Shown one piece after another: positions 22,630 to 35,500 of a DNA stretch of 64,000 bases; position 1 is the first letter of the stretch, and each line of letters begins with the position of its first letter. Made by a program: the position numbers and the translations under genes. Source of the stretch: Udeniomyces pyricola (lineage: Eukaryota; Basidiomycota; Tremellomycetes; Cystofilobasidiales; Mrakiaceae); assembly GCA_039545295.1 (NCBI GenBank), contig BCIK01000007.1, forward strand, positions 1-64,000, read 5' to 3'. The notes below the pieces were generated by a model. It was not told the DNA's origin, did not search any database, and was given only the letters and a program-made list of their open reading frames with translations.

Positions 22630-23688
22630 ATGTCTACTCCTGCCCCTCAGAAATCCTCGCCAATCCCACTGAACCCCAGTCTTGACCAGCAGCAGTCCTT
22701 CCCATTTCCCCTCGCGTCGAACCCTCCGTCTCCTTCGTTCCTGCCGTCGTCTTCATCCTCTCGTCTACTGCCTATTCACAACCACGATACCTCCTCGTCC
22801 CCTGGCTCGCCGGTCGTTGCCTCACAACGGCAGCATCTTCACCTTCCCCATCATCCCAGCAGACGGAGCTTGGACCCTGTATCGAGGTTGCGGCCGTTGA
22901 GTCTGATTCGCAACATGCGCAGCCGTTTACTTCGCATTCTCAGAAGCAAGGATGCCGTTGTCCTCGTCATCTTCATCACGTCAGTAGTTGTTACCCATTT
23001 GCGTAGTATGATTGCTCCACCTGGAGACTGGGGGCTTAGGGAGAGAGGAGCATGTTGGCGTTGTTCGCCTCGCCCTTTTCCAACGTCCCGGTCAAGGCGC
23101 GCTGGCTCAAGGCTTGGCGTTCCCCCGCTTTCGTCGTTCGCAGCAGCTTATCACTTGCTTATGTCCCAATTCTACTCAACAAATTGCTGATGATTGTACT
23201 GCCCTCTACCTGGGCTCCTCTTTCTGGATTCCCATTTTCCCTCCAGCTGCCTCGCATACTTTTTTGCCGCCCTTGCCGGAGTCGGTTATCAGGAGCAGTC
23301 GGCCAGGATCGCCAACGCGACTGCTGTTGCTGCGACCGCGCCCAAGTTTGAATTCGTACGGCCCCTGTGGATTCCTCCGACAGTCATCCGCCGCAGCTAC
23401 TGACCTTGCCTTCTTTCGTTTGATCTGAACTTTCTCTCAATCTGCAGGACTTGTCCAGCTTGCCCATTCATCGTGAGCGGACTCAGAGGGAGCTCGAGAA
23501 TGAGTGGAAAAAGATGGGACGAGGGCCTGCGGACGGTACGTTTCTGGTCTGCCGCGATAACCCAGTATATATCCCTTTGACGGGAACGACACTGCTGATG
23601 GAAGACAATTTTCTGTGGCATAGGTGCATGGCTTCGCAACTTCCGCGAGAGGGGTCGCAGTCAGAAGCGATTGGAGGACATGGACTAA
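22630..23688 (+). CDS. Unknown single-pass membrane protein
   Basis: I do not recognise this family. Exons 22630-22979, 23247-23355, 23448-23535 and 23624-23688 give 203 residues with consistent phases. The first 90 residues are disordered and rich in Ser, Pro and Gln. A basic stretch (LRNMRSRLLRILRSK) precedes one transmembrane helix built across the first splice: AVVLVIFIT joined to CLAYFFAALAGVGY. After it come an Ala-rich segment with an NAT glycosylation sequon (ARIANATAVAATAP), then a charged helical tail (HRERTQRELENEWKKMG and FRERGRSQKRLEDMD). The positive-inside rule suggests a cytosolic N-terminus. The unusual donor GTCAGT of intron 1 is supported because it alone joins the two halves of the helix in frame. 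The location is unknown; ER, Golgi or plasma membrane are all possible. Confidence 0.65.
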
Positions 23689-24499
23689 AGTAGGCATTCA
23701 CATGTCCCGCTACAGCGCGTTTACCTTGCATTGCGCATTCGCTGACCTCGCAGCTTGAAATTTATTTATATATTTCGATACGTTCAGGCTCGCACTTGAA
23801 GCTATCTGCCCCTCCGGCGGACCCCTTGGCCTTTCCGCTCTTTCGACGTTACCATATGACTGACCCGACATCACCATGCTTGCTCTCGCGTATACCCTTT
23901 CGTGTGTGATTACATGTCGGTACCCCCGCCCTTATTCTGTCCTGTCCAAGGCCTAAATTTCGAAAGCATACTACATGTCGCTTGCATGCTTTGCAGCACA
24001 TTCTTGTTGAAAAGGATGGAGAATCGTCGCGGTCGCGTTATGAGACGGAGTGAAGCGTTTGCGGACCTCGATCCTGAGGGAGGAGGTGCTGACTAAGTGA
24101 ATGGGACGGCGCGTGGCGAGCTCGGCCTAGCAATGGTATACTACTCGATACGATCAATGTCAGGGCATTGATTGTAGTCAGGACAGGGGCAAAGAAAGAT
24201 GGATGCAAATATGGCGTGCGCTGTTCAGTTGGAGTTCTGGCCTTGTGGCACTTGATGCTACGTAATACGCACGTACACATATATGTCACTGAAATGATCA
24301 GCTCGCGACCGAAGTGGCCTCGGCCAACGGCGTAAGACCGCGAATCGAGAAGACGCGTCGATCGACACCTCAACTCCTGGACGATCTCCAGTCACTAGTC
24401 ACCATCTCCATCCACCACCTTCGTCTTTTTTCTCAATTCGATCTACACTGTCCCAGTTCCCTGCTTCAAAATCCACATAACAGTTTACTCACCACCACC
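23689..24499. other. Intergenic region, nothing recognised
   Basis: This 811-bp stretch lies between two plus-strand genes. It contains T/A-rich DNA just after the first gene (23758-23780) and a CT-rich leader (24415-24499) before the methyltransferase ATG. I see no coding sequence with codon bias, and no RNA gene. Confidence 0.5.
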
Positions 24500-26814
24500 A
24501 TGGATTCCGTCATGTCTTATGCCTATGGCGCCCTGGACCAGGGGTATCTTCCCGACGCGGTTCTCCGCCCCGTCATCCGTCGCCTTTGTCGGGAACGAGG
24601 GACCCGTATCACCAAGGGAAATTTTGCTGAACAGCACGGTTCGTACTTGCTCGATACCCTCACGTCTGATCTCGAGAAAATGATGCACGCTTCTGGATGC
24701 GGCTGACAGCCTTGTATCGGCCTTGCTTAATCGCAGAACGCAAGATGGAATACATCGAACGACTCAAAGCTCGCGAGGTCATCGCTGATAGCACAGACAA
24801 AGCTAACGAACAGCACTAGTGAGTCTTGGATCTCAGTCATGGGCAATGTTCTCATATATGATGAGATAGTATCGTCGACACCGATGGGACGCTCATCGAG
24901 TTTCACTCACGCTCCAACATTGACGACTGCTCTCATCTCGATTTCGTACGATTGTCCTCATCCGCCCGCCTCGTTTTCCTCTATCCTTCTTATACTGGAT
25001 CTTCTCAATCCGTTCCAGCGAGGTCTCAACCGACTTCATTCTCAAGACCCTTGGTCCGCGCTCAAAATACTCCTGCTCGGTCTTCCCTAATGAAAACTCC
25101 ACGCTCGCTGAGGCCGAGGAACACACTTTTGATCAGTACACCATCAAAGCCAAACTCCCGCAGGGTAGTGAGTCGGCTGAAGGATGGGAGATCTTGGATC
25201 TTGGTTGCGGATGGGGCAGCTTGGGACTTTATCTTGCCGAGGTAAGTTGATCGCACATGCACTACCGAATCCGGTCATGCGTATCTTATGTGGCTCAATC
25301 GACAGATGACTGACTGTATTTCCTCTCTTCTTGCTTAGCGGTACCCGGAAGCCAACTTGACTCTACTTTCCAACTCCAAGACACAAAAGATCTTCATCGA
25401 TGACAAGGCAAAGGCAAAGGGTTTGAAAAACGTTACTGTACGAAGCCCATCTCACATTTGCCCGACTCGGAAGATTATGAGTAGCTACCAACCTGTTGTT
25501 ACAACACGTCTTCATTTCCTCAGGTCATCACTGGGGACGTCAACTTCTTCAAGTTCCCCGAAAACCAAAAGTATGTTTGCGTGTCTGTGCATGATGTGGA
25601 CTCATTTCCAACCAGGGTGTCCATTCTACTCACAGCTGTCACTCTGCATCGCCTCGATGACTATTTGTTCACCAGGTTCGATCGTATCCTCTCAATTGAG
25701 ATGTTTGAACACATGAAGGTATGTTTCTTGGTGTTGTCTAACGCTTTTCTTGAATGTGGCTAACACGAACCAACCACTCTGATGACGCAGGCCTACTCTC
25801 ATCTTCTCGAAAAAGTGTCGACCTGGCTCAAGCCCAAGGCAGAGGCCAAGACAGGCGAAGCTTTGCTCTTCGTGCATATCTTGTACGTGCCGTTCGTACA
25901 ACTTGGACGAGTACCTTGATGCCGCTGTAGGTAAGCTCAACTATGCGCCCCTGTTTTTTTTGGATTTTTTGACGCACGCAGCTGTCACCGAACCGCACCA
26001 TACGACTTTGAGTTGGGAGATGGCTGGATGGCGAGGTGAGTGTAACCCCGATCTTTAACTTCAGGTCATTTCTTCAGCTTGAGTACATAGTGTTGACTAA
26101 TACAACTTGCTCGGCGCTCTTGTGAACAGAAACTTCTTTACCGGAGGAACGATGCCTTCGGTTGGTCTCGTTCATTCTTGGTCATGACTATGGTGTGATG
26201 GCGGAGGGCTGACGTTCATATCTTATGTCTTCTTCCTTGCAGCACGATCTCTTCACTTACTTCCAGAAGCACTTGACTCTGCAACGCTCGTGGTATATCA
26301 ACGGATCCCATTACGGGCGCACCTCTGAGGCCTGGTTGAAGGTTCGTCGCCTTTGCATTGCGCGATGTATCCTGCCATGGACGTAGTTGGGAGACTTGGG
26401 CCTGAATTCATCATTCATCAATTTTGAATTGTCAGACGCAAGACAGCAACAAGGCCGAGTGTATGCAGGCTCTTGAGAGAGACGCCAAGGCGCAAGGAGT
26501 CAGCGCTGAGGAGGCGAGGAAGACGTTTTACCGGTTTAGGTCAGTCTCACCTGCTTGTCTCATGACAACTTACTCTGGGAGAAAACTGCTGACCATGGAA
26601 GCGTTGATCTGACCTTTGCCCATGGCGACAGGGTGTTCTATCTCGCCGTAGCGGAATGTAAGTTTGGAACGGCCTTGGATCGCGATTATATGATCGTGAC
26701 AACTGACCGGTTTTTTCTATTTTCCTTCCTTCCTTCCTTGGGTGAACTGCAGTTTTTGCTTTGGATGCCGGCGAGTCGTGGGGTGTGGGATGGTATCTTT
26801 TCGAGGGCAAGTAG
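24500..26814 (+). CDS. Cyclopropane-fatty-acid-synthase-like SAM methyltransferase
   Basis: The product belongs to the CFA synthase / coclaurine N-methyltransferase-like class of S-adenosylmethionine enzymes. The start is MDSVMSYAYGALDQGYLPDA, followed by KANEQHYEVSTDFI across an intron. Motif I is ILDLGCGWGSLGLYLAERYP, which binds SAM. Next come VITGDVNFFKFPEN, RILSIEMFEHMKAYSHLL, LLFVHIFCHRTAPYDFE, DGWMARNFFTGGTMPSHDLF, WYINGSHYGRTSEAWL, and FYLAVAEFFALDAGESWGVG near the end. About ten small exons are needed; borders are partly approximate. Bacterial relatives methylenate lipids and plant ones methylate alkaloid nitrogen, but fungal members like this have no agreed substrate. I see no signal peptide and no membrane helix, so a soluble enzyme is likely. 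Confidence 0.88.
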
Positions 26815-27259
26815 ACTAGAGCGCGCTAGGAAGTGCACGCGTGACTTGGAAATTATTAGCATGCATGACGTATGTGATGCCGTTTGACAACACCAGTCCG
26901 CAACGTTTGCTTGATGCTGGACTCGGTTGAACTTGATAAATGCAAAGAGAGCGAAGATGGAAAGGCATCTTATGAGTTGGATGAGGTGGCAAACACGTGG
27001 CATGTATGATAGTGCTAAGTTGGCATCAATATCGAATGTACATATGTACATGTTGGCCAGCTGGCTTTGGATGACACGTCAAAACGGCCAGCACCGCATG
27101 CCTGCGGTCATCGTTTGTGTGCTGTCAACTCTCCCTCCACTTTCCTTCAACGACCCACCCACCCTGCAGACAACCAGTCATACAACCTGTCTCCATACAT
27201 TTCTTGACATTCTCCTGTTCCTCCCTTAGCTCTCCTCCAACAACTCCGGAGCAAGTACC
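26815..27259. promoter_or_regulatory. ERO1 upstream region
   Basis: This 445-bp gap holds the 3' end of the methyltransferase gene and the ERO1 promoter. The last 100 bases before the ATG are CT/CA-rich. I did not find an unfolded-protein-response (Hac1-type) element I could trust. Confidence 0.45.
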
Positions 27260-30200
27260 ATGATATTCCCTTTGCTCCACCTCCCGTCAAGCCTAATCGC
27301 TAGCTTGCTCCTTAGCTTGCCCGTATTGTCCACAGTCTCGGCGACGCTCTCACCCCCTTCTGCCCGCTCAGCTGGGTCCCGAGTCAAAGTTCGACCGCGC
27401 TCAGACCTTGTTCAGAACGTACTTGAAAGTAAGCCAGCAACTAGAGGTTATTGCAGCGTAAGTTGCCATCCCGATTTGACCTCAGCACATCTCTCTCCAA
27501 ACAAGCTCCTCCGCCGGATGTCTGTCGTCTGACGTAACGCAATCTTCGCCCTTGTGTCTCTCTAATCGATATAATCAACAAAGCCATCCGGACCGATAGA
27601 AAACACACTTTGCGAGTATGAGACCCTCGAAAGGACCAACACAGAGCTCTACCCGGCTCTTCATGAGCTCGTCAAGACACCGTTCTTCAAGTTCTACCGT
27701 GTGAGCGAGCCTGAGGTCTCCTACACTTCCCCGGGTTCTTCCATTCACGATGGCTTCTTTTATGTTCTGGTACTGACCTGTACTTTGTTTGACGGTCGTG
27801 GGCTCTTCAGGTGGATCTTTTCAAAGACTGCCCATTTTGGTACGAGAATGCGTTTTGTATGAATCGGGCGTGCGGCGTCGAAACCGCGGAAGAGGTTAAT
27901 CCCATTGTGCCATCACGTCCAGCTCTGCTCCAACAAATCTTCCTAGAGATATTCATGGCTCGATCTGACATTAGATATTCCTTTACGACTTGTCCCACAG
28001 AGTGAAGTTCCTGAGAAGTGGCGGTCGGCTGCTCTCAGCTCGATCGAGCATTCGCCTTCATCCGATCAGGTTTGTTTGGTTACTTTGCTCTTTGTCCGAA
28101 ATCGCTGTCTAAGACGACATGCATAGATCCATAATCTGATCGTTGACTGATGCTGGTATGGCTTCCTGCAGATTCTGTCAAGTTCAACATGTCACTATCG
28201 CGATCAGGATTTCTGCGAGATAGACGACGAGTCGCAAAACGGTACAGCCGATTTTGCCAAATCGAGATATATCTCCGACCCAAGCGTTCGTTTTGTGCTG
28301 ATATATCTTGCATACGACCTTCTCTATAACTAGAAGGACAATATGTAGACCTTGTGCTCAATCCAGAACGGTTCACGGGCTACGCGGGCGCCTCCGCCTC
28401 GAAGGTGTGGTCGTCGATATACGAGGAGAATTGTTTTGGCTTGTCAGAGCTAGCAGCATCAGCTGGATCGGCCGCATCACCTCGCGGCGGTGGGCCATCT
28501 TCAAGCTTACCCCTGTCACTCTCTGGTGGAGGAAATGGGATCGGTATGGGCAGCTCGAACGCTGGTTTCATGGCGGCCATTGGGAGTGATGGGGGGCTAA
28601 GCGGGGGACAAGGAACCGAGATGAGGGATGAGGCCGCAGGAGAATGCCTTGAGAAGAAGATTTACTACCGCATCATCTCTGGTGAGTGTTGTTTGTTAAC
28701 AAGTCGGTTGATATAGGTGTCGTGTCTAATTGGATTTGACATCCACGTTCCTTTCCTTTCGGATATCGTGTCCTCATAGGTCTCCACGCGTCCATTTCCC
28801 AGCACATCTGCTCCGAATACTTAAACCAGGAGACAGGAGAATGGGTGCGTTCCTCACAACGTTCCTCCGCGGATGATCAGGTTGTTCTTTGTGTTTTTGT
28901 CTTGTCTGACCCAAACTTTGTGTTGTCCTCTTTAGTCGCCCAACTTGGAGTGCTTCATTTCTCGTATTGCCTCCCACCCGGAACGCCTTCAAAACATGTA
29001 CTTCAACCTGGTCCTCATGCTCCGGGCCGTCGCTCGAGCTGGCCCTTATATCGAGGCGTACGATATTCGGACGGGAGATACGCAGTGGGACGCTGAGACG
29101 ATTAGAGGGCTCAAGGAGGTAGTGGCAATCTCAAACGTTGATGGGGAGGTGTTTGATGAGGGAGAGCTCTTCCAGGGAAATGATGCCGTGGTGAGTGTAT
29201 ATCTTCAATCTTCTCCTCGCTCTCAATGGCTTTCACGGCATGGATCAACTTGACGTGATATTCACCTTGTGCTTCGCTTATCCTCTTGACATCACCATCT
29301 TCTCCCTGTCTTGTGTTCACATCCTCACCAGATCCTCAAGGAAGAATTCAAGGACCGCTTCCGCAACGTTTCTCGCATCATGGATTGCGTTGGATGTGAC
29401 AAATGTCGCCTTTGGGGAAAGCTACAAGTCTCCGGCCTGGGAACGGCCCTGAAGATCTTGTTCGAACTCGATGACGAGACGCTAGAGTGAGTGTTTTTTT
29501 TTGTCATATATTTGATCATTTTGACGTCCAACTCTACCTCGCCCCTTCAGTATCGCTGTGCTAATCTCCCTCTTCGTGCTTTCACCACCTGTGCAGCCCC
29601 AAGAAGAACCCTGGCTTGCTCTCTCGCTCAGAAATCGTTGCCTTGTTCAATACACTTCATCGCTTTAGCGAGTCTCTGCATTCCGTCGAGGTGTGTCCAT
29701 CCTTCACCCTTCGATCGTGATTGCTGTCATCTTAGGAAAGACTCATAACGTTCCTTTCCATCACTCACCTATTTTTGGCTATTTGTGTTTTGGTTTACAC
29801 CCTCCAGGAGTTCCGGATACTCTACCAAGCTACCAAAAAGGCCGACCGCGCTCGAACTCAAGCCCAACGAGCCAAACCAAATCCTGTGCGCTTCCTTTGT
29901 TTTTTCTTCGTTGATTTCTTCTACCGGCCTCTCGCTCTCGTATACCTTGCTGTCCTCTCAACATCTAACTGCTTCCTTCTTTCCTCTTGAAATCTATCTC
30001 GCCTTCAGGTTGTCACGCACGCCCCTGTTCCTACTCCACCTCTCCTTCTCTCACCGACAATCTCTCAATCTGTCTTCTCTAGCCTTCGTTCACTCTTCGC
30101 ATCCTTCACGACCTTATTAGAAGCGTTCTCCACAAGCGCAAACACGTGGGTGTGGAAACCGATTGCTGGAAGGATTGGCGGGATCGTTGTCCAGATTGGG

Positions 30201-30284
30201 GGGGAGAGTGGAAGGGTCCAGGCGGCGGCAGCAGCAGCAACAGCAGGTGGAAGTGGGGGGAATTCGAATAGGGCAGAGTTGTGA
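27260..30284 (+). CDS. ERO1: Endoplasmic reticulum oxidoreductin 1
   Basis: Ero1 is the FAD enzyme that reoxidises protein disulfide isomerase in the ER lumen, passing electrons to oxygen. The protein starts with a signal peptide ([20 protein letters not shown]). It continues with [40 protein letters not shown] and [14 protein letters not shown], then [66 protein letters not shown], and the redox centre [18 protein letters not shown]. The substrate-facing CxxxxC and core CxxCxxC cysteines are therefore present. The exon 30009-30284 adds a tail of about 90 residues with a hydrophobic [17 protein letters not shown] patch and a short poly-Ala run. This could hold the protein at the membrane, as the C-terminal tail of yeast Ero1 does. 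Exon borders are approximate in the middle. Confidence 0.94.
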
Positions 30285-30578
30285 GATGATTGAATGGTGT
30301 TATCGATGTCTTGATGACGGACTACACGGGTTTTTTTCTCTTGTTTGTTGCATGATTCGCCCATACCTCAACATGCTTTAGATTGCATGTCGTGAACCAT
30401 CCCCCTTCCTCTTTGCTCTCCCTTTCGCCCAAAAGTCACTCGTGGCCAAGTCATAACATGATCATCGATCCAACTTGATCATACATGGAAATCTCACAGA
30501 TATTGTAGCGTACAGGTATAGTAGCGTACATACAAACTGACAGGACTGGCTTCATATCCCATCTGTTCGCGCACCGCC

Positions 30579-31106
30579 TCATTTGAACCACCCGCTCTGA
30601 GCCTTTTCCCTGACCTCCTCTGGGAGGTCTTCCATCCTCGCTTCGCCCGTCAGCCAGCCATACCACTCCCTTCCCGTGGTCCAAATGCCCTTTCCGCGAT
30701 CGTAGACTCCGACAGCCATTTGAAGGCCGTTCTTGCCTTGTTGATAGACGACTTTGGCCGGGGCGATGTACGAATAGTATAGAAAGATGGAACCGCCACC
30801 GAGGAAGGCAAGGGTGAAGAAGGTGACGTTGAAGAGCATGGTATAACGAAGAAGGTTACGGATGAGCCCTCGCGATTTGGCAGGGACAGGATTAGGGCTC
30901 GAGACTGGCGTAGGGGTGGGAGAGGTCGAGGATGGGACCGCAGGGTCTATGGTGATGGGCGTCGGGCGAGAAGCTGGCTGTTGAGGGACAGTTTTCCTGT
31001 TAACAGGGGAGGACACAAAGGACCTTTGGTGTCGAGCGAGATGAAAAAGGGTCAAAGATGGATTTGAGGACCGAAACAGTCGAGTGAGTGAAAGACGGCC
31101 GGCCAT
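30579..31106 (-). CDS. Putative mitochondrial single-pass membrane protein
   Basis: This intronless frame gives 175 residues from the ATG at 31106; in-frame ATGs at 31124 and 31262 would lengthen it. I prefer 31106 because it opens directly into a good mitochondrial presequence (MAGRLSLTRLFRSSNPSLTL, no acidic residue, many Arg/Ser). A Pro/Thr/Ser-rich linker follows, then a basic patch (AKSRGLIRNLLRYT), one membrane helix (MLFNVTFFTLAFLGGGSIFL) and a C-terminal domain with GKNGLQMAVGVYDRG, WTTGREWYGWLTGEA and EVREKAQSGWFK. I do not recognise the family. The architecture suits an inner-membrane protein facing the intermembrane space. The 3' end faces that of ERO1, 294 bp away. Confidence 0.6.
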   Translation of the reverse strand: MAGRLSLTRLFRSSNPSLTLFHLARHQRSFVSSPVNRKTVPQQPASRPTPITIDPAVPSSTSPTPTPVSSPNPVPAKSRGLIRNLLRYTMLFNVTFFTLAFLGGGSIFLYYSYIAPAKVVYQQGKNGLQMAVGVYDRGKGIWTTGREWYGWLTGEARMEDLPEEVREKAQSGWFK

Positions 31107-32517
31107 CTTGGGAGGAGAGATCATGTCAAAGAGGGCCAGAGTAGAGGTGAGAAACAGCGCGTGGAAAGTCGGTTGAGACGTCAGCGGTGAGAGACAGCGA
31201 AGGAGAGGCCAAGAGAACGAGCTGAACGATGAGAGGACCAACGGGAACAAAGGGTGAAGCATGCGACATGATGGAGATGATATGGATGATGATATAGCCG
31301 ATGGATTGGTTGGTAGATATCAGATGATGAGCTGCTTGGTTGAATGATGTCTGGTGGTCGTTCTGGGTGGTTGCAAGTGAGCTTGAGTGGGCGATGACGT
31401 ATTGTTTGGAAGGTTGATATGAGTGATCGAGGATGGATAAGTGATCGATGGGAATCTGATGAGGCGTTGTCGATTGTCACTTGAGTAGGTGGCGGCGGCT
31501 GTAGCGCTGTAAGCGTGTTGGCTGGGGATCTCTTCGATCTCTGGCTCTGCGCTCCGGCTCGGAGCACCTTACACCTTGCACCTGCTTATACCTCGTCAAA
31601 CGTTAAACGCACGCTCGCCCTCTCTCGACGTACCCCAGCTGTCGCTCGCTTGCTCTCTGCTGGTCCCCGTCTCATATACCTCCCCATCCCCCCCCCCTCC
31701 AAAGCGTTATAATCTTCCAAGCCCTGATTTCTTCACCCTCCTCGTTTTACAAACCCTAGTGTCCTAATCCTCCCCCTTTGTCGATAGTACAACCCAACGC
31801 CTTGGCGCCTCTCTCACCATTCTGCCTCGAGCTCGCCTGATCATCCCGCGCGCCATCACCATCTATCAATCCTACCACTACCACCGTGACTATCACTACT
31901 ACCACTGTAACAGTGCACACACGTTCAGCTACAACGAACTTGCCCAATCTTTCGCCTTTGCTTTTTTTTTCGGGGGTGAAAACGTACCACAGTACCGACT
32001 CCGTGATCGTTGCCTTTCCTTGCTCGACCTGAATCCCGTGGGTTGACTCTCCCTTGTGGGTTTCACTGGTTCTCTATCGATTTTCTTCGCTTTCTTCTCC
32101 GTTTCTCTCCCCGGTCGCGTCTCAACTGCTGACATCCCTCCTATCTCCTGTCTCCTATCCTTGCCCCTCTCTATTTGGCTTCCGATCCAATCGCTTCCGT
32201 CCTTCCGATTCCCCTCCTGCCGTCTCCTATTCACCTCCTCTCGCTACTTGGTCCGACTCCTCTTGCCCGGTTCCGCCGTCTCTTCCGCCCTTTCCTCCCC
32301 TCCCTTCCCCCGTTCTTCCGCATTCGTCTCCCTGATCCCTGGCTGATCTTTCCCACCTCTATCTTATGGTTCTCACCCTGCTCAACATTTCTCCATCCGA
32401 CCTGGTTCGTTCCCATCCATCCGTTTCGTGCCAACACCTTTAGCCCTTGGTCTTTCATCTACGGACCATCTCCCGTCTTGCCTCCTTTGAACGACGACGG
32501 CAATAACGATAGCGATC
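31107..32517. promoter_or_regulatory. Long shared upstream region before the homeodomain gene
   Basis: 1.4 kb separate the divergent starts of the mitochondrial protein and the homeodomain factor. From about 31560 to 32517 the plus strand is strongly pyrimidine-rich, as expected for a long leader of the homeodomain mRNA. It includes a T-run at 31962-31970. Open frames in the tract start with TTG or lack motifs and are not called. A long leader is common for regulators in basidiomycete yeasts; that link is inference. Confidence 0.5.
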
Positions 32518-35500
32518 ATGTACGCGTCTCAACCTTCTCAACCCCTCGACCGTCAGTCGACACCCGATGCCTCTACCCTTCCATGGTACTCGCACTCTCA
32601 ATCACATCTCCAACAACCACAGCAACAGCAACAGCCACCTCATCAACGACCGACGTCATTACCCTCAGGCCAACAGCAGCACCCCCAACCCAACCCAAGC
32701 GCGTCGTCGGGTTCTTCAGTCTCCTCGTCATCTGCCCCGTCCTATCTCCCTCTCTCTTCAGTCGCAAATCATCCATCTTCCTCCTACTATGACTATGCAT
32801 TCATGCCGCCACCCTCGGCGCCCTGCGCTTCCGATTGGCTCGCTAAGAGCTCTTCGGACGACAAGGCCGAGATCGATCTCGGCGGCAGCGCCGTCTCCAG
32901 CAGGCAAACGGACAGAACCACAGATGAACGGAATTCGTCCGAGTTTGACCGATTTAAAGTTGAAGAAATGGAAGAGGACGATCATGTTTTCGATCACGGT
33001 GACGAAGAAGACGACGAGGAGGAATCCCGGGTGACCAAGGATGGGTCCTTGTTGCCATCCACTACCCACGGGTCTATCACTACAGGCCATGCAGAGGTGC
33101 GTTTTGCGTCGAAAGGCGGAGGGTTTCACTCGATTGTCCTCGGCGGTCGGCTCGACCTACCGGGTCCAACCGGACCCTTTGAGTTGATGTCGAAGAGGCA
33201 CATTGATCTGCTCTCGATTCAACCGCACCGATCTGACCCTCATGTCACCCTCTCTACCACATGTGATGTTTCTGACCCGTGTAGGTCAAGCATCGTCGAA
33301 GGACCTCTCGGTTCCAATTTGCCAATCTCGAGGAAACGTTCGCCCAAAATCCCAAGCCCACAGGTGCCCAGCGAAAGAGCTTGTCGGAGAAGCTCGACAT
33401 GACTCCCCGGGCTGTTCAGGTCTGGTTCCAAAATCGGTTCGTGTTGCTCCATATATGGGCTGTCTCATATAAACCAGCCGAAAGAAGCGCGGCGCGGCAT
33501 GGAGGATTGAGCCGCGTGGCGATGTGCTTCTCTGTCACCACTGTGCGTATATGGATAATTCCGCGAAGGTACAAGCTGACTTTGTATCTTTTTTTCTCTT
33601 GATCGGATAGTCGGGCTAAAGCTAAGAATCAGGCCAAAAAGAACGCAGAGGCCGCCCTGTCCGTCAGGCCTCATCTCGAGCCAAGCCTTCCCGGAAACCA
33701 ATTCCCCTCTGTCCGCCAGCCCTACCTTCCGTCTTCTTCTTCTTCTTCCTCGTCTCCCTCCTCCATGATGGCTGCGTCACTCGCCCTCAACAACAGCCGT
33801 CACCCGTCTTTTAACGCACAGTTTCGACCAGTCTCACACGCCCCTTCGGCTTCTTCCGCCAACTCACTCCGACGGGGCTCGATTCACGGCTCGAACGAAT
33901 TTAATTCGCACCCGTCCTCAATTACTTCGGGCCCAACAGACCCTTCAACAATGCCTCTTCTACGGTGGGACCCTCAACCTCAACCTTCGTACAACCAACT
34001 CCAAAAAGCTGCTGTTCCGTCGTCGTCCTCGGCGGGCAACGTGAACCACACTTACCCAGCTGTGGTCTACCGGACCCCTCAGCTCGTGCAGGCCCCGTTG
34101 ATCAGTGGGCTCAGTCGGCGGGGGTCTGTCGTCCCGTCTTCGACGTCGTATCCATTTGAAGACGCGTCTGGCCAAGGTGCCGGGGCAACGGCTATGGGTC
34201 GACGATCGAGCATGCCGGTCGCAGCGTATCACCCGTACCAACATCACCAGAGGACATTCTCCACCTCAAGTACACAAAGCTCCAACGGACCGGGTGGAAG
34301 CATCAGCGGAGGAGGGTATCCTGGACTATACTCCTCCGCTAGTCATAGCCCTGCCAACGGAGGGGCAGGGGGCCGTCGGGGATCCGTTGCCAGCATCGCT
34401 TCATCAAACGGTGGTGGAGGAGGATCGATTGGGCCAGAGAGGAATACGAAGCGAAGAGGATCGAACGGCATGCTTTTGATGTCATCAGTCGGTCCAAGTT
34501 CAAGTGGCGCAGGAGCGGAAGGAGGGTGGTGCTCGGCTGTTGGAACGCGTCGAGGTAGCATATCTCATCCGGCTCCTCTACAACTTGCGCAGTCTAATTT
34601 TGCCCAATTTCAGCAGCAACAACAGCAGCAGCAAATATCGCAGTCACATGCCTTTGTCAACCCCGCTTCGTTCACGCCGTACCCACCCTATGCTCATCAG
34701 CATCAACATCCAGTAGTCGACCTTTCACTTCTCCCTTCCCAATATGATGGTCCTGATTTGATTGATGACCATCGCCGATCGTCTATATCAGGCCAGCACG
34801 CTTCACATCCCCAACAACAACAACTTGCCTATGCCTTGTCCGCGAACCGACATACCCTTCCATCTCAAGATGATTCATCCTCCTACATCTTGTCCCCTTC
34901 ATCCGTCATGAAGACTGAGCCTTCGACCATCGGCGCTCTGATTGATCCGTTCGATCCTTCGGCTTCACTTCCTCCAATCGGCTCGAGCGGCGACGTAAAC
35001 AATCTTAGAACCAACGCAGCGTCCTTCGGCGCTGCCAATCCTGTTATCGCCGGGCGAGTCCTTTCGCCAATCCAGGATCATGAGTCTCCAGGTTTGGCCA
35101 CGCTGAGCATGGCCGAGTTTCAGTTTCCACCTCCCTTATCATCAGATGCCCAAGTCTACAATCATCAGCCACCTCATCATCATTCAAATCAACCCCAAGC
35201 CCTTCCAGGATCTTATCTGCCTCAACCGAGCACTGCTAGCCCCACCGGTTCTTCAACTTTCTTTGATCCGAGATCATTGCCGTCCATGAATGCCACCTCT
35301 GATGCCTCGATCCTCGCGGTCAATGACCACACCACTGCGGTTGATGGGATCAGTTCCCAACCATTGACGTCGACCAACTTTGCTTCGACGTTCTCATCCG
35401 GGCTTGCGCATCCACAGTCCATCGATCACCACCTCCAACAGCAGCATCCGCAATCTTACCACCCTCAACAGCAACAGCAACAGCAACAGCAACAAGTCAA

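Noticed and set aside
32175..32792. 205-residue frame overlapping the homeodomain gene start
   Set aside because: It starts with TTG, comes from CT-rich leader DNA and overlaps the real first exon in another frame.
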